DNA of 64,000 nucleotides from Euwallacea fornicatus (GCF_040115645.1 NC_089575.1:434001-498000); one strand, 5' to 3'. Positions 37,336 through 49,420 are shown, counted from the first letter of the stretch. Program-made: numbers and translations. The notes: generated by a model from the sequence alone, not told the origin.

Positions 37336-38736
37336 TAGCAAAAAACAAATATATTTTTGTATAGAACTCTTACTGGTTTTATCAGTTTGTTAAAATTCGA
37401 AACAATAATTTATTTCTTTAATATTCCTCTCAAAAAAATCTTCAATCATAGATTCTTCAAATTGCCAAGCTGCCTCCAAAGCGGGTCGCAGTGGACGAAA
37501 GTGGTACTTTTAAATTTATTTCTGTGTCAGATGTACGTAATTGCACAGCAGTTTGGTTTTAAAGAATGAACCTTACCACATCTTCAAATTTAACATACGA
37601 TCGACTTAAAGCCGATTTCTTCCGAGAAGCCTTAAAGTTTTCACTTTTTGTTTCCATTTACTTTCAACTGAATCTTCGTACACGTAGTGTGACCGACTTT
37701 ACAAATTCAAAGAGGAGTATCGGTGGTACCACGCATTTCTTATTTCAAATTCAAAATCATCGTAGAAGACACGTTACCATTGTTATAAATCTCATTGTTC
37801 TTTGCGCTAATAATAAACAGATTCGTACGTTCGATTCATATCTGTGCGATATAATGAAAAAAATCATGCGATTCAAAGATTTTTAGTGGCCCAATTAGGT
37901 TTAAGATTCGCCATTCGTGCCACCGGTAAAGCAAGATTCTTCTTAAATGTGCTTGAAAATTTCTCCACACAAAAGTTCCTAGAAACGATTTTTCCTCGAG
38001 ATGGTGATTTCTCTCTGTGAGCATAGGGCAGAAATAATTCCACTTTCTAAATCTTTAATGCAAATAACCTTCGTTCATCTCTTTAAGTTCAAAACACCTT
38101 GTGTTGCGTTAAGTTGGCGCATGTCAGCATTTCCACAAAGCCAATTAAGCAGAGCTTCTTAAAATGCCCATGTATCATGTAAATCACGCCGAAACGAGTA
38201 ATACACCATGACTGTCATGTACTCACTTATTGCTTTTACTTTTTGTTTGAAATTCCGGTCGAACGTCACTTTCGCGATTAACTTGTTCACGTGAAAAACA
38301 TTTTTATTCTTCTCAACCTAATTGGCCATTACCTGGATTAGTTAAAGTGACTCGTATTATCAATTTTACTTTTTAATAAGTCGTCTGCGCTCTTTCGTAA
38401 TATGTTCAATTACCGAAAAGTGGACTTGCTGTCGCAGTTGAACGAACGTTGATAATCATTAGTTAATGTGGAACTGTAATTGATTATGCTTTTCCCACGG
38501 CCATGACGGGGCATCCCATTCGGCCTTAGACGTAGCAGCTAGCGGCAGCAGCTAGTAGCGCTCGCGGAACTTATTGGAAACCGTCGAATGTGGCTTAAAT
38601 TAAGAAAAAGTCGCCGACGAATATTTAAAAAAAAAAAAAAAAAATTCACTGAATTTTCGGAATTACTTGGGAGGGAATAATTAGATCGTCCCTAATCAGA
38701 ATCGCATGCAGCCCCACCGTCAAAACCTCACTTATC
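37336..38736. other. Intronic DNA, nothing recognised
   Basis: Several short open frames exist (for example 37566-37886), but none shows a family motif, and codon use looks random. An A-run lies at 38627-38643. I see no transposon ends until the TTAA at 38737. Confidence 0.4.
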
Positions 38737-38762
38737 TTAACCCATTAGCGCCCAGTGATCTA

Positions 38763-41136
38763 CAGTGAGTCTCATGAGTATTCGTACCCTATTGATTCCA
38801 GATTTAAAAATAAAAATACTTTTTTATAAGTAATTTTCAACAATTTTTTTTTTAGTAGAAATGTTTTATGGGCGTGTAAAAAGCCCAATTCCTATAAACT
38901 TTATTGAAGATAAACAGTATTATTAACAAAATATAATTTTAAATATAATAAGTAACAAAATGACACCCACAAGAGTATTCGTACCTACTAAAACTATACT
39001 AAAAGATCAGTTTATTTTCTATTATTTAATATTTTGTTGGACCTCCCCGGGATTTTATAATACTTTTAAGCCGATTAGGCATACTACTAACTAATTTTTT
39101 CGTATGTTTTTGTTCAATTTTATTCCAATTATCCAAAAGTATTATTTTTAATGTTTTTTTGCTATCAATTTCGTAGTTTTTTAATCTTCCTTTCATTTCT
39201 GACCATAAATGTTCTATAGGATTCATATCGGGACTTAGGGGTGGTGTTGCCAAGGTATATGGTGTATTATACAGGGTGTCCCACAAGTGTTTCATTACAT
39301 TTCAGTGGGTAATAGTACATTGAAAAATAATATGTTCTCCCTATATAAACCATATTCCAATAATGCTTCATTAAGAAGATACAGGGTGTTAAACTTTGCT
39401 TAAAAAATCTAACTTTTATTGATATATTCAAAACCGTTTGAGATATGTAAGTGAAATTTGGCATGTTTTGAGAGTTAATGTAGACGCATTTATTTATGCA
39501 AAAGGGCTATTTTTCGTTTCACCAGTGACGTGCGTACGGACACCTCTCAGCACATTTTTAAAGAAAAACATAGTGCGCCACTGCTTTTTATCAAAATAAA
39601 AATTATTTTTAGAAATTTAATTTCATTTAGAAGAAAAATGCTCACTTGACTCTTTTTCGTCCGACGTATCGTTTACCAGTAAAAAATTGAATACCGTCTA
39701 TATGCACGATATTCTCTAAATGGTTTTAATAATGTTAAGTTTGTTTTAAATATTATTTATTTGCTATAACATTATAGAAATTGTTCATATTGGTGGCCAT
39801 TTTGTTCAATACATAATTGAGCTCGCCTGTTCATTGATACTCTGATACGTTGAAATATTCCAGGTGTGTTTTAAGTTTAACACCCTGTATCTTCTTAATG
39901 AAGCATTATTGGAATATGGTTTATATAGGGAGTCGTATTATTTTTCAATGTACTATTACCCACTGAAATATAATGAAACACTTGTGGGACACCCTGTATA
40001 AGATCCATTCTTTCACAATATGAGCCGTGTGTTTTGGATCATCATCTTGCTGGAAATAATAATTATGTTGTAACTCTAATTTTGTAGCACTTGATGCCAA
40101 GTGATTCCGTAAAATATTTAGGTAATATGTTTTGTCCATGATTCCTTCAATAAAAACCAAATCACCAACACCATTTGCGGACGTACAACCCCACACCATG
40201 ACGGAACCACCTCCATGCTTTACGGTTCCTTTTATTAAATTTTTTAATTCGTACTCTGAATTTGATTTTCTCCACGCCATTGTTCGTCCAACTGAATTGA
40301 ACGAATTGAATCTACTTTCGTCAGTGAAAATTACTTGTTCCCAAAAATTAATGTCTTTGTCGACATATTTTTTTGCAAATTCTAAACGATTCATTCGATT
40401 CCTTTTATTAAAAAATGGCTTCTTTCTGGCAACTCTCCCATTGTGGTCTTTCCTTCTCAAAATTCTTCTACATGTTTCTGCTAATACTTCTTTTTTGAAG
40501 TATTTTAAGACGAATCCTGCTAACTTGGGTCCACTAATTTGTGGATTCTTCTTTATTTCCTTAATAACTGCTTTTTCCTCGTAAGGAGTAAGTTTCTTCG
40601 GGCCTCCTTTACTTTGTTTATTGCAAATATCTCCACTTGACTTAATGTTTTTTATAACATATTGTACCGTAGATTTACTTCTGCCCACTAAATTTGCAAT
40701 TTCTAAATAACTTTTACTTTCAGTGTGTCATTTAAGAATTAACTTCCCATCACTTAATGAAACTTCACTACTTTTTCTCCCCATTTTCACTAGTGTCTCC
40801 TAAATACTAACAAATCGATATGTCTATATTGGTAATCGTTCGTATTATGCCGCAAATAGGTTAAGACAGGCTAAATTTCTTATCATCTTGATTTAACCCA
40901 TAACAGACAGTTGCAGTACGACTACTCTTGTGAGCCTCATTTTATTCTTATTTCCTTAAAATTACGTTTTCGCCATATAAACATTTGAATTTGCAAGAAA
41001 GTACATATGAGCTTAAAAGCCCTTTAATTGGAAAGTGGGTTTGTGATGGTACCAGTTTCAAATCGTTCATTGTGAATTAATAACAGTAATTTAAAATAGA
41101 GAAGCAATAGAGTACGAATACTCATGAGACTAACTG
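38763..41136 (-). mobile_element. Tc1-like transposon, transposase split by a MITE
   Basis: The ends CAGTGAGTCTCATGAGTATT / CAGTTAGTCTCATGAGTATT are flanked by TA at 38761 and 41137. The transposase on the minus strand starts at about 40688-40780 with HTH sequence (GRSKSTVQYVIKNIK), then GPKKLTPYEEKAV, VIFTDESRF, GSVMVWGCTS, FQQDDDPKHTA and VKEWILY. There it is interrupted by the element at 39272-39996. It resumes with NTPYTLATPPL, SPDMNPIEHLW and ends at 39026 (RLKSIIKSRGGPTKY). The two pieces are in the same frame if the MITE and one TA are left out, and all three catalytic acids are present. Sequence just above 40688 has one stop in frame. Confidence 0.92.
39272..39996. repeat. TA-flanked MITE inserted in Tc1 transposase
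   Basis: A 725-bp element, ends CAGGGTGTCCCACAAGTGTT at both sides in inverted orientation, flanked by TA. Inner copies of CAGGGTGT lie at about 39381 and inverted near 39890. No coding capacity. Confidence 0.92.
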
Positions 41137-41140
41137 TATA

Positions 41141-41842
41141 CAGGGTGTCCAAGCGAACATTGAATATGGGAGATTAACATGGGAAATTGGTTTTTATTTT
41201 TTTGCACTTGCACGGATTATTCCATTGGAAAACTTTTACTTGGAGGTCATAGTATGCAAGACCGGCTATCTTTCAGTATTTTTTTCAGTCTTCTAGTTAC
41301 AGCCGTTTTGGCTCAAAACGCCTCCAAAATTCAAAAATTTGAATGTCCCGCGTAACCGTTCGGCGCCATGATTGGTCAGAATTAATGTCAAAACACAATG
41401 TCGCCAACAACGTAAGCGTAAACACCCCATTTCAAATTAATTTTCCCTTTTTGCTGATTTCTAACTTATTTAAGAATTAATTCAGGGAAAAATCAATGGA
41501 AAACCTGAGGATAATTATTATGTGGTCTGCTTTGATGTCCCTACGGTAAATACGCAAGTTTCTTATTACCCCATAATGATAACACAAAGACATAACCTAA
41601 CCTTTTATCTCACTTACTAGACAGAATCTTCGCGGGCAATTTTAAATTTAATTCAAAACAAAACTTTTGAGCCAAAACGGCTGTAACTAGAAGACTGAAA
41701 AAAATACTGAAAGATAGCCGGTCTTGCATACTATGACCTCCATATAAAAATTTTTCAATTGGATAATCCGTACAGGCGCAAAAAAATAAAAACCAATTTC
41801 CCATGTTAATCTCCTATATTCAATGTTCGCTTGGACACCCTG
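41141..41842. repeat. Fold-back MITE next to the Tc1 end
   Basis: A 702-bp element; both ends read CAGGGTGTCCAAGCGAACAT inward, flanked by TA. Arms of about 230 bases (with CGGATTATCCAATTG and CAAGACCGGCTATCTTTCAG) are inverted copies. It stands two bases after the right TA of the Tc1 element. Confidence 0.92.
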
Positions 41843-41957
41843 TATATAGATCGCAGAAAATAAACAATCATTATGACATAAATTTGTTTTAATTAATAAT
41901 TAAATTAGTTTATGAAAACAATTTTTATTGGGACATAAGGTTAGCTTATGCAGGTGG

Positions 41958-42068
41958 TTGAGTATGCAGCGAGAACTGCATTCGTACGATGGTCTTCAGT
42001 TAACATTTTGTGACAAATGTAACGTTACCTTGTGCACTCTTTGCTTTCCTAATTGGCACAATAAGTAG
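41958..42068 (+). pseudogene. piggyBac transposase C-terminal Cys-rich end
   Basis: The frame reads LHSYDGLQLTFCDKCN, then VTLCTLCFPNWHNK and a stop at 42068. The C-x2-C…C-x2-CF…H pattern at the extreme C-terminus is the RING-like zinc-binding tail of piggyBac transposases. Nothing of the catalytic domain precedes it within the element. Confidence 0.75.
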
Positions 42069-42208
42069 AACTGTAATTACAATTTATTTAGTTTTTGTTT
42101 TTTTTTATTAAATAGTTTTTGTAAAAAATAAAATTTATGAATTTAACGCCTAAATAATTTAACCAAAAATAAAATTAAAAAGTATACGGCACATCCCAGT
42201 GATCTATA

Positions 42209-43412
42209 CAGGGTTATTCACGCTATGCGGCGCGGAATATTGTGGCTAAAATACGAGGCTCTCAAAAGGTTTCACTTTTGGGCTCTATGGGGATCTATTA
42301 TGGCTACTTTTAAAAATTATTTTCATATTATACAGGGTGTCCTTAAAGCTCTAAAAGTATCAAAGTTGTGTTATTTTAAATGAAACCCTCTGTATGTTAT
42401 TGCATTTTTGGATTCTCCGATCAAAATAAATGTCTGTTTTAATAAGGTTTACTATACCTAAAACTTAAGGTTTTTTAAATAATTTGAATTTTATCAAAAT
42501 TTGACCTAATTTTCTTGTTTTAAACACTTAAGAATTATTTAAGTTGTGCAAGTGTAATTTACAGTGTAGCGTAACAATAGATCATATTTTATATCCCAAT
42601 CATGATAAACTTGCCATCTTATACAGGGTGTGCAAAAATTAAAACCAGTCGAATAAGAACTTTAAGTGACTATAACTTGATTAATTTAAATACAATGTCA
42701 TATTTTTTTACCTTACCAGGATATGTAATTTTTAATTACCTATTGAATGGTATTAGGGTGTTCATCACTAAGTCTTCGCGTTTTTACAGAATACGCTAAA
42801 TCATTGTTCTTTGCGCCATTTGGTGTTATTCTGTAAAAACGCGAAGACTTAGTGATGAACACCCTAATACCATTCAATAGGTAATTAAAAATTACATATC
42901 CTGGTAAGGTAAAAAAATATGACATTGTATTTAAATTAATCAAGTTATAGTCACTTAAAGTTCTTATTCGACTGGTTTTAATTTTTGCACACCCTGTATA
43001 AGATGGCAAGTTTATCATGATTGGGATATAAAATATGATCTATTGTTACGCTACACTGTAAATTACACTTGCACAACTTAAATAATTCTTAAGTGTTTAA
43101 AACAAGAAAATTAGGTCAAATTTTGATAAAATTCAAATTATTTAAAAAACCTTAAGTTTTAGGTATAGTAAACCTTATTAAAACAGACACTTATTTTGAT
43201 CGGAGAATCCAAAAATGCAATAACATACAGAGGGTTCCATTTAAAAAAAACACAACTTTGATACTTTTAGAGCTTTTCGGACACCCTGTATAATATGAAA
43301 ATAATTTTAAAAAGTAGCCATAATAGATCCTCATATAGACCAAAAGTGAAACCTTTTGAAAGCCTCGTATTTTAGCCACAATATTCCGCGCCGTATAGCG
43401 TGAATAACCCTG
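42209..43412. repeat. 1.2-kb palindrome of three concentric element ends
   Basis: Near-perfect inverted repeat: arms of about 585 bases around a spacer of about 33 bases centred near 42811. Three TA-preceded CAGGG ends lie in each arm at matching distances: 42209/43412 (CAGGGTTATTCACGCTAT), 42333/43288 (CAGGGTGTCC…) and 42624/42996 (CAGGGTGTGCAAAAATTAAA). Few mismatches separate the arms. No credible protein. Confidence 0.93.
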
Positions 43413-43556
43413 TATATAGATCACTTTTTTTTAAAAAAACCTCTGAAAAAAAGATACATTTCAAGATGAATTTTCAAATATGATGCTAAAAGACTAATTC
43501 GTGAAGAAAGCAGGACATTTTTTCACGACAAAATAATTTGGGCGCTAATGGGTTAA

Positions 43557-44221
43557 GAGACATGCGTGCTAAATTGAGACAAAATTGCGCATTTCAGTAG
43601 ATTAGAACGCATCTTCATAACGATACCGGTGGTAATACTTTCCTAACTCTCTATAAAACGTTGATATTTAGGTTTTTTTGTGTCACACTCATAAATCACG
43701 AATTATTTAATATAAATAGACCTATTCCAGCAATGATTTATTACTTTTTCTCTATTCGTTTTAATACCTCTGTCAATCATCAATCCGAGAAAATTATTGA
43801 ACGAATCTTAAAGGTATAATTGACCAACAATATCGTAGATTGCTGATTACTCTCTTGTTTTTAACGGTGTGATTGCTGCTTTTGGCGAACCCGCCAGAGG
43901 AAATCGAACACGGTGGGTGGTTTTAAAACAACCACATTTAGGCTAAGGTAAACTATGGTCGTTAAAACTGTCTCTAACGAAAGACCATTAGTTGATAAAC
44001 AAATTATAATTAAACAATCGAAGGCGATTTTTTAAAATTGACTAATATGCTGAAAAGCTCATCATCTCTTGCAGCAACTTAGTGCAAATACGTGCCATTC
44101 AGCAATGTAAATTTGTACTTTCCATCTCGAACACAAGTCATTTTTATATACGAATAAACACGGGTTTGAAACATGAAATTTCCCAACAGTCTTGTTACAA
44201 CGAAGTTCAGGCACGTGTATA
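43557..44221. other. Intronic DNA, nothing recognised
   Basis: Between the piggyBac derivative and the next MITE. No coding or repeat signature supported. Confidence 0.4.
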
Positions 44222-45182
44222 CAGGGTTGCTCATTAGTGCGTCAAAGTGCGATATCTCAGTAAATATAAGTTTTGGAAGGAAATTTGTCTTAGTAAAGTT
44301 ATTTGGGGAATAAAAGGCACGTGTTTTTAAATTATTTTCAAATGTACAGGGTCTGTCATAAAAGTGTGGTAGTACCGAATTGTGTTTTTTTTTAATGGAA
44401 CCCCCCAATTTTTTTGCCATTTTCGGATTTATCGTCAAATTTTAAGGCTAGTTTATGAAATAGGTCTTATATAAAAAATTTACCATCTTCGAGTTATTTG
44501 TTAAAATTCGAAAATTTTGATAGCTGCAAGGTCTCACGCAAATCAATGCTGTTTCCTAACCGTTGCGAATTTTGGAATCGATCTTATGAGGCTCCAAGGC
44601 GACATAATGAGCTACGTTTTGACACGTTTTAGTTTAAAAAAAGTTTTCCATAACCCTCGAAGTAGGCCTCCGAAGTTGTATGACTTCAATCCTCAATAAC
44701 CTGCTTATTTCAAATAGAATGCCCTACTTTTCTCGACGGCATCGTGTTCGGAATCCAAAAACCTACAACTTTTGTTAACATTACCCTGTCCCTAAACCCA
44801 ACCGTTTCTGAGCTGCTGAAAATTCCCCCTTTTTTACATCTAAATTTGTATTTGAAAAGTTGCATCGGTTACGTCACCATACGCAAATTTTACGCGATGT
44901 CCGGTGACGTCCAATGTCGAAACTCACTTTAAAAAAAATCCATTTAAAAAAACATAATTTGGTACTACCACACTTTTATGACAGACCCTGTACATTTGAA
45001 AATAATTTAAAAACACGTGCCTTTTATTCCCCAAAAACTTGACTAAGACAAATTTCCTTCCAAAACTTATAATAATAATAATAATAATAACAACAATCTT
45101 TATTTCCTAGGAAATAGGCTATCAACCGTTAGGTCTTTCTGCCCAAGTTTACACTATTACATGTATCTATGCCAACGTTTCC

Positions 45183-45216
<34 letters not shown>

Positions 45217-45273
45217 CATCAAAACTCATATTTATTGAGATATCGCACTTTGACGCACTAATGAGCAACCCTG
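44222..45273. repeat. Nested fold-back MITE carrying a retroposon
   Basis: Outer ends CAGGGTTGCTCATTAGTGC inward from 44222 and 45273, inside TA. Inner ends CAGGGTCTGTCATAAAAG at 44347 and inverted at 44990. The right outer arm is split by an insertion at 45071-45219. Confidence 0.9.
45071..45219 (-). mobile_element. Short retroposon with (ATT)n tail
   Basis: Inserted into the right arm of the MITE and flanked by CAAAACTTAT (45061-45070) and CAAAACTCAT (45220-45229), a 10-bp target duplication with one change. On the minus strand the insert starts near a T28 run (A28 on the plus strand, 45186-45213), has a unique core of about 95 bases and ends AATAAAGATTGTTGTTATTA with an ATT tandem. A microsatellite tail of this kind is typical of CR1/RTE-type LINEs and their SINEs; the family cannot be named from so little. 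Confidence 0.75.
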
Positions 45274-46440
45274 TATACCAAATCGGTAGAATGGGATAAA
45301 ATTCAGTTCTTGTATTATGTCGTCGCCTTCGTGCCATCCAATGCGGAACAAGACCAGCAAAACCTTTATGGTCCAAAATTGAGTTCGTAAATCCTGCACG
45401 GGTGCGAAAAACGTACAGCCACTCTCTGTTTCAGGACTGATCAAATTATTTCATTTATTTTCCGAATAAACCGAGACCTGTCGGCACGAACTCCACTGGT
45501 GGATGTGAAAATATTTTATTTTATCGAAAACTAGGCGTCCCCGAGCTATCAACACCTATGACATTACTTTCGAATATCTCAAGCGATTTCGTAAAAAGCG
45601 AAGTTTCATTTTTCCAAATAAGGCACATATATTCTAACCAGAAGGTGCATACATATCTAAGTATTTTCTTCAGTATTGATATTAAAAAAAAAAATAGTAA
45701 AAAAAAAATTTTTTAAAAATTAAAAAAAAAAGTTCAGGGAGAAAATGCGTACTTTTTGAAGCCCCATTTAGAGCTGGACAAAAATTTACCCAATCTCGGA
45801 ATCGCCCCGTATAAGACAGTATTTAGAAAAAAAGGAAAGTTTATTTTTTCCATTGTGTATTTTTCACAGCAACTTCCTTTTACGCAAAAATTCGTCTAAT
45901 TACTAATATAAAATGGGTGTAATTTGCATGGGCACGAAGCTAATGACATTCGCACTTTCCTCAACATCCGGCACTTCTCATTGGCGCGAAGCCAGTTTAC
46001 CGGCACTGAATTGGTTTTATTTGGGTGTTCATTAGCAAGTGCCATATGGCATGTAGCAACATGTAGACTACTGCCCGAAGCTTCTTGGGCATCCTTATTT
46101 TGTCGTATTGTTTAAACAAAAAGATTGAGTGAACATACCCTTTGAATAAATTTAATTATTTATCTCCGGTATAGTATTTTTGCACGAAAATATAGCAATT
46201 AATATTAGTCTGAAGACATTACTATCTAGGAAACCGTAAATTAAAATAAAACCTTTATGGCACATTCAAAGAACGCAGGTGTAGCGACAACTTAAATCAC
46301 TCGGAGGGAAAATTTGGGTTCGTTTTTGTTATTGTCATTCCACCTGGTGGTAGTAATTTTGCGTTGTTAACGATTTGGTATAACAAATCGAAATGAAAGT
46401 TAGTATGCTTACGATTTCACAGGGATAAGGTTGTGCATAA
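45274..46440. other. Intronic DNA, nothing recognised
   Basis: AT-rich, with A-runs near 45683-45735. The open frame at 45924-46115 shows no family motif. Confidence 0.4.
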
Positions 46441-47665
46441 AATAAGATGCTAAAAAATTAAAAATCCCGCCTAAAAGGGGAGAAGTGGGCGTTGAAACGC
46501 ATGCGCCGACAGTGGCTCACCACAAGAGTTGCAAAAGCAACCGGCGAATTGCCAGAGAATTGCACTTAGTTCACTCCACAGTTGACAGTACTGCAAAAAA
46601 AAAAAAAAACTTATGGTTTTTTAAACAAGGAACCGAGGGGAAGACCAAGAGCGATTACATCTGCAGATCATCGTGCAATCGCATTGATTACTAAGAGAAA
46701 TGGAACTAAAACAGCTCCAGAAATTACTGCAAAAACGGATGTTAAGCTGTCAAAGCTAATTAGCACTTTTAAACGTAAACGTAGGTACCACGTAGACCAA
46801 AGGAGTATGCTCTTCAAGGACATGAAACTACGACAAAACCATTCTTGTGCAATCAGAATACACAAAAACCACTGCGATGGGCCCGGGAATACCAACATTG
46901 AACGATGGAAGATTGAGACAAAGTGCTATGGACCCACGAGTCGAAATTTTGAATTTTCAGTTCACCAAGTTTGTTGGTAGAGTAGCGGGTGAATGTGCAA
47001 GACCCGAGTACCTTCTGCGTACTGTTAAGCAAGGTGGTTCAATGATGGTTTGGGGTTGTTTTGCTAGCATAGTTGTGGGTGGCACCGTGAGAATCGAAGG
47101 AATTTCGAGAAAAGAAAGATATCGCGACATTTTAGAAACTCATGCAATAGCTTCCGGAGTAACGCTGTTGGATCAGAGCTTTGTGTTACGGCAAGACAGT
47201 GCCCCGAAAGACGCATCTAAATTATTCAACAAATATTTACACAATTTAGAAATGGTTTGTATTGTTAAATTAATGGTTTGGCCTCCTCAGAGTCCGGATT
47301 TAAATCCAATTGAATTATTGTGAGATGAATTGAACAGAAAAGTCCGACAATCGACCTCCACATTAACTAATGACTCGTTCGATAATTGAAAAACAGCTTG
47401 AGACGAAATTAAACCTGGAAAAAAAAATCGTAGCGAAGAAGCCTCGGTTATGTACTGCAATTATTCAATCGCGTGAAGGACATATAGTATATAGACAAAT
47501 CGTCCATTTAAATATACACAGTATTTGTCCATTTTTCTAATATGCTTTGAGCTAATTAAACATTTATCCAAGATCGAGGGATAAAAAATTATACTTTTTT
47601 CATCAATTTTGGTGTTAAATCTTATAAAACATTAGGTGCCCAAGTACTTTTGCGCGGTAGTATAC
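46440..47665 (+). mobile_element. Tc1-like transposase pseudogene
   Basis: Pieces in several plus-strand frames: a basic HTH part with RRIARELHLVHSTV (46530-46600), RGRPRAITSADHRAI (46630-46690), a decayed first-Asp region, GGSMMVWGCFASIVVGG (47030-47090), VLRQDSAPKDASKLF (second Asp, in place of QQDNDPKH) and WPPQSPDLNPIELL followed by a stop in place of Trp, then DELNRKVRQ. Order and motifs are those of a Tc1 transposase. A right end TACTACCGCGCAAAAGTACT (inverted, 47645-47664) is plausible; the left end is unclear. Confidence 0.78.
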
Positions 47666-48323
47666 ATATCTGCTATTTAGTTCGGAATAATCAAAATTTG
47701 CTTATGTATGCATAAGTGTTGACATAGGAAAATATACCGGGCGTATTTTAGAACGAAATTTGAAATTCGAAATTTTGAAGAGACACTTGAAGGCCCATGA
47801 GCACATAACGCAAATAGAAATGCTTTTTTTCATTAAAAAAAAAATTCTAACATCATTATTCTGTATGCAGCATATGTTAGCTTCAAACATTTCACATTGC
47901 TTGTGTGGCGGTTTTCGCATTATACCTGGGTTTATGGAAATTTCGTTTTATTGGAAATACCGACATTTTTCAACATTTCGGTCTGATAGACAGTCTAATC
48001 ACCTTTTAATACCCACTTTCATAATGAGTGCATTCAGCAGATACACATATGGCCACCGATTCATAAGTAATCTAAGACCTGAGAGCAGGCCAAATGGAGG
48101 AACGCGGGAAAGAAAATGCTAGATATTGATTAAGCTATCCCTAATAGATTATCGTCAATGAATTGATTAGTGATGGATAAAAAATTTTCTAAATTCTTTT
48201 CGTTTCCTTCCATTTTCATTTCTCAATTTTGGAATTTAATGGGCCGTGAATCCATCCATCTTATTTTACTGTGAGGTGTTTTCAAAAACTTGTTCCATAA
48301 TTTGAGGTAAACTAGGAGGTTAA
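47666..48323. other. Intronic DNA, nothing recognised
   Basis: No supported feature between the Tc1 relic and the nested MITE cluster. Confidence 0.4.
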
Positions 48324-48745
48324 TAGAGTTTCCCACGAATATATGCCTTTATCGGCAACCTAAAAACTAGGACTAGGAAAAAGATTGAAATTTAGATATC
48401 ATACTAAAGCGAAGGTAATCCGTTGATTAAAAATATTTCCATGAATATACCACTTCTGATTATACAGGAAATGAATATCAACTCGCTATTTTTAAATGGA
48501 ATACTCTGTATATTATATCGAATTTCTATTCTGCACGACATTATGAACATTTTTCGTATATAATGTTCTTTAACAAAATTTTACGGTTTTCGAGATATTT
48601 AAAATTTTCCAAATTAAAATTACAGTTACAGCCATTAGTATCTAATAATTCACAAATGGCTAAATATTTTGCAAGGAAATTACGCACTGTTGTATAAACT
48701 GCATTAATGCACTTTGCTCAACAAGTTAAATCATGCGTTTATATA

Positions 48746-49420
48746 CAGTCACTCAAAAAAGTATTCATACAGCCGGAAAAAAATTCTGTAAACCGTAACT
48801 TTTGACTGATTTTGTTCAAATTTTGTATAATTAAAATTCAAACCGAAACTCAAATTGCGTAATTGAACAACTTTTGAAAATTTAACTTTTAGAGTGCTTT
48901 CCAGCGTTTAAAAAAAACTCCGTTTTGAAAACTTCTTGTGCGGTGGAAATTTTTCAATGTGGTTTTAACATTCTTATAAAGAGGATTTTTCTTCATATAT
49001 CCTGAAAATTTGATCAAAATCGAACAACAAATAAGGAAGTTGCAGCCTTTCAAAAACGCCAAAGAGTGACGATTTTCGCGAAAAATGACGAAACTTTGAC
49101 ATTTTTGACGACTTTAAAAAGCTGCAACTCTCTTATTTGCGGTTCGATTTTGATCAAATTTTCAGGATATATGAAGAAAAATCCTCTCTACAAGAATGTT
49201 AAAACCACATTGAAAAATTTCCACTGCACAAGAAGTTTTCAAAACGGAGTTTTTTTAAACGCTGGAAAGCACTCTAAAAGTTAAATTTTCAAAAGTCGCT
49301 CAATTACGCAAATTGAGTTTCGGTTTGAATTTTAATTATACAAAATTTGAACAAAATCAGTCAAAAGTTACGGTTTACAGAATTTTTTTCCGGCTGTATG
49401 AATACTTTTTTGAGTGACTG
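48746..49420. repeat. Tc1-type palindromic MITE, copy 2
   Basis: A 675-bp near-perfect palindrome: both ends read CAGTCACTCAAAAAAGTATT inward and are flanked by TA. The arms are over 300 bases. The CAGT…AAAGTATTCATAC start is Tc1-like, unlike the CAGGGTGTC elements around it. Confidence 0.92.

Larger units (their letters stand above)
38737..43556 (+). mobile_element. piggyBac-type derivative (deleted), host of nested insertions
   Basis: Bounded by TTAA at 38737-38740 and 43553-43556, the piggyBac target site, with a perfect 14-bp inverted repeat just inside: CCCATTAGCGCCCA (38741-38754) and TGGGCGCTAATGGG (43539-43552). A second subterminal motif, CAGTGATCTA, occurs near both ends (38754-38762, 42198-42206). 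After removal of the inserted elements only about 510 bases of its own remain: the two tips plus 41845-42208, which still carries the end of a transposase. It is therefore an internally deleted, non-autonomous copy. Confidence 0.85.

Noticed and set aside
37357..38024. Several open frames of 60-110 codons.
   Set aside because: No motif, no splice context, low-complexity AT-driven composition; not supported as exons.
42602..43018. Identical 65-codon frames on both strands.
   Set aside because: This is a consequence of the palindrome at 42209-43412, not a pair of genes.
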